Source of the DNA: Candidatus [Bacteroides] periocalifornicus
GTDB lineage: Bacteria; Bacteroidota; Bacteroidia; Bacteroidales; CAJPTX01
NCBI GenBank assembly: GCA_001421095.1
Contig: LIIK01000009.1
Coordinates: 1-41,735, forward strand
Length of the DNA: 41,735 nt
Direction: 5' to 3'
Shown: one piece after another, positions 41,660 through 41,735 of the stretch
How positions within the stretch are numbered: position 1 is the stretch's first letter
Layout: each line of letters begins with the position of its first letter
Made by a program: the position numbers and the translations under genes
Notes under the pieces: generated by a model
Databases searched by the model: none
What the model saw: the letters and a program-made list of their open reading frames with translations, nothing else
What the model was told of the DNA's origin: nothing

Positions 41660-41735
41660 GGGTAAAATGGGCGAGCGTGCGCAAAATAGGGGCGCATTCG
41701 TAAAATAGGCGGGCATTCGGGTGGGTGGGCAACTC

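Overview
The window looks like a piece of a Bacteroidota chromosome, most likely order Bacteroidales, from a lineage with fairly high G+C. The reasons are: several promoters of the Bacteroidota type (TAnnTTTGC, sometimes with TTG/TTTG about 20 bases upstream); almost no Shine-Dalgarno sequences; a SusC-like receptor with a DUF4374 lipoprotein; DUF4271, DUF3108 and DUF4143 proteins; a C-terminal region resembling a type IX secretion sorting domain; and two runs of gene order I remember from Bacteroidales, DUF4271-hemD-rnpA-yidD and flippase-dut-TPR-EnvC. No rRNA, tRNA, CRISPR array, complete insertion sequence or prophage was seen.

Layout. 1-855 has no convincing gene and is packed with dispersed hairpin repeats. 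856-4541 holds a tetrapyrrole-methylase-fold methyltransferase, a HATPase protein lacking its AlbA_2 domain, and an SRPBCC/pyrE/NUDIX trio. 4802-8631 is a TonB receptor plus DUF4374 lipoprotein pair resembling XusA/XusB, the xenosiderophore uptake proteins of Bacteroides thetaiotaomicron. 9183-13881 holds a TolC protein, a membrane-fusion protein, TsaB and a DUF3108 protein, and ends in a strong terminator. 13997-17222 (minus strand) has prfB with an intact programmed +1 frameshift site, a mannose-1-phosphate guanylyltransferase and a glycosyltransferase. 17357-22044 (plus strand) is an envelope group: an LTA-synthase-type phosphatase/transferase, a Wzx-like flippase and an IspD/TarI-type cytidylyltransferase. 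22601-26353 (minus strand) has a DUF4143 ATPase, then a lipoprotein and a papain-family protease in one operon. 26876-28743 is pheS with a cyclophilin lipoprotein. 28793-37069 is a seven-gene directon: patatin/barrel protein, flippase, dut, TPR protein, EnvC-like, SpoIIAB-like, ybeY. It ends in a textbook terminator. 37439-41659 (minus strand) is yidD, rnpA, hemD, DUF4271 and pepT.

Most genes are housekeeping or cell-envelope genes. The unusual material lies between them. At least four interlocking repeat types occur: a palindrome core CGACGCGGCACGCCGCGTCG; 22-bp tandem arrays that run into that palindrome just upstream of two start codons; two kinds of G/C hairpin, one nested inside the loop of the other at two places; and a MITE-like element of about 148 bp with inverted ends and a flanking 5-bp direct repeat. 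A 21-bp perfect inverted repeat also sits directly behind the cytidylyltransferase gene. I do not see an obvious new defence or biosynthetic system. The best leads are the 22-bp arrays with their palindrome, the protease/lipoprotein pair, and the iron-uptake pair with a Fur-like box.
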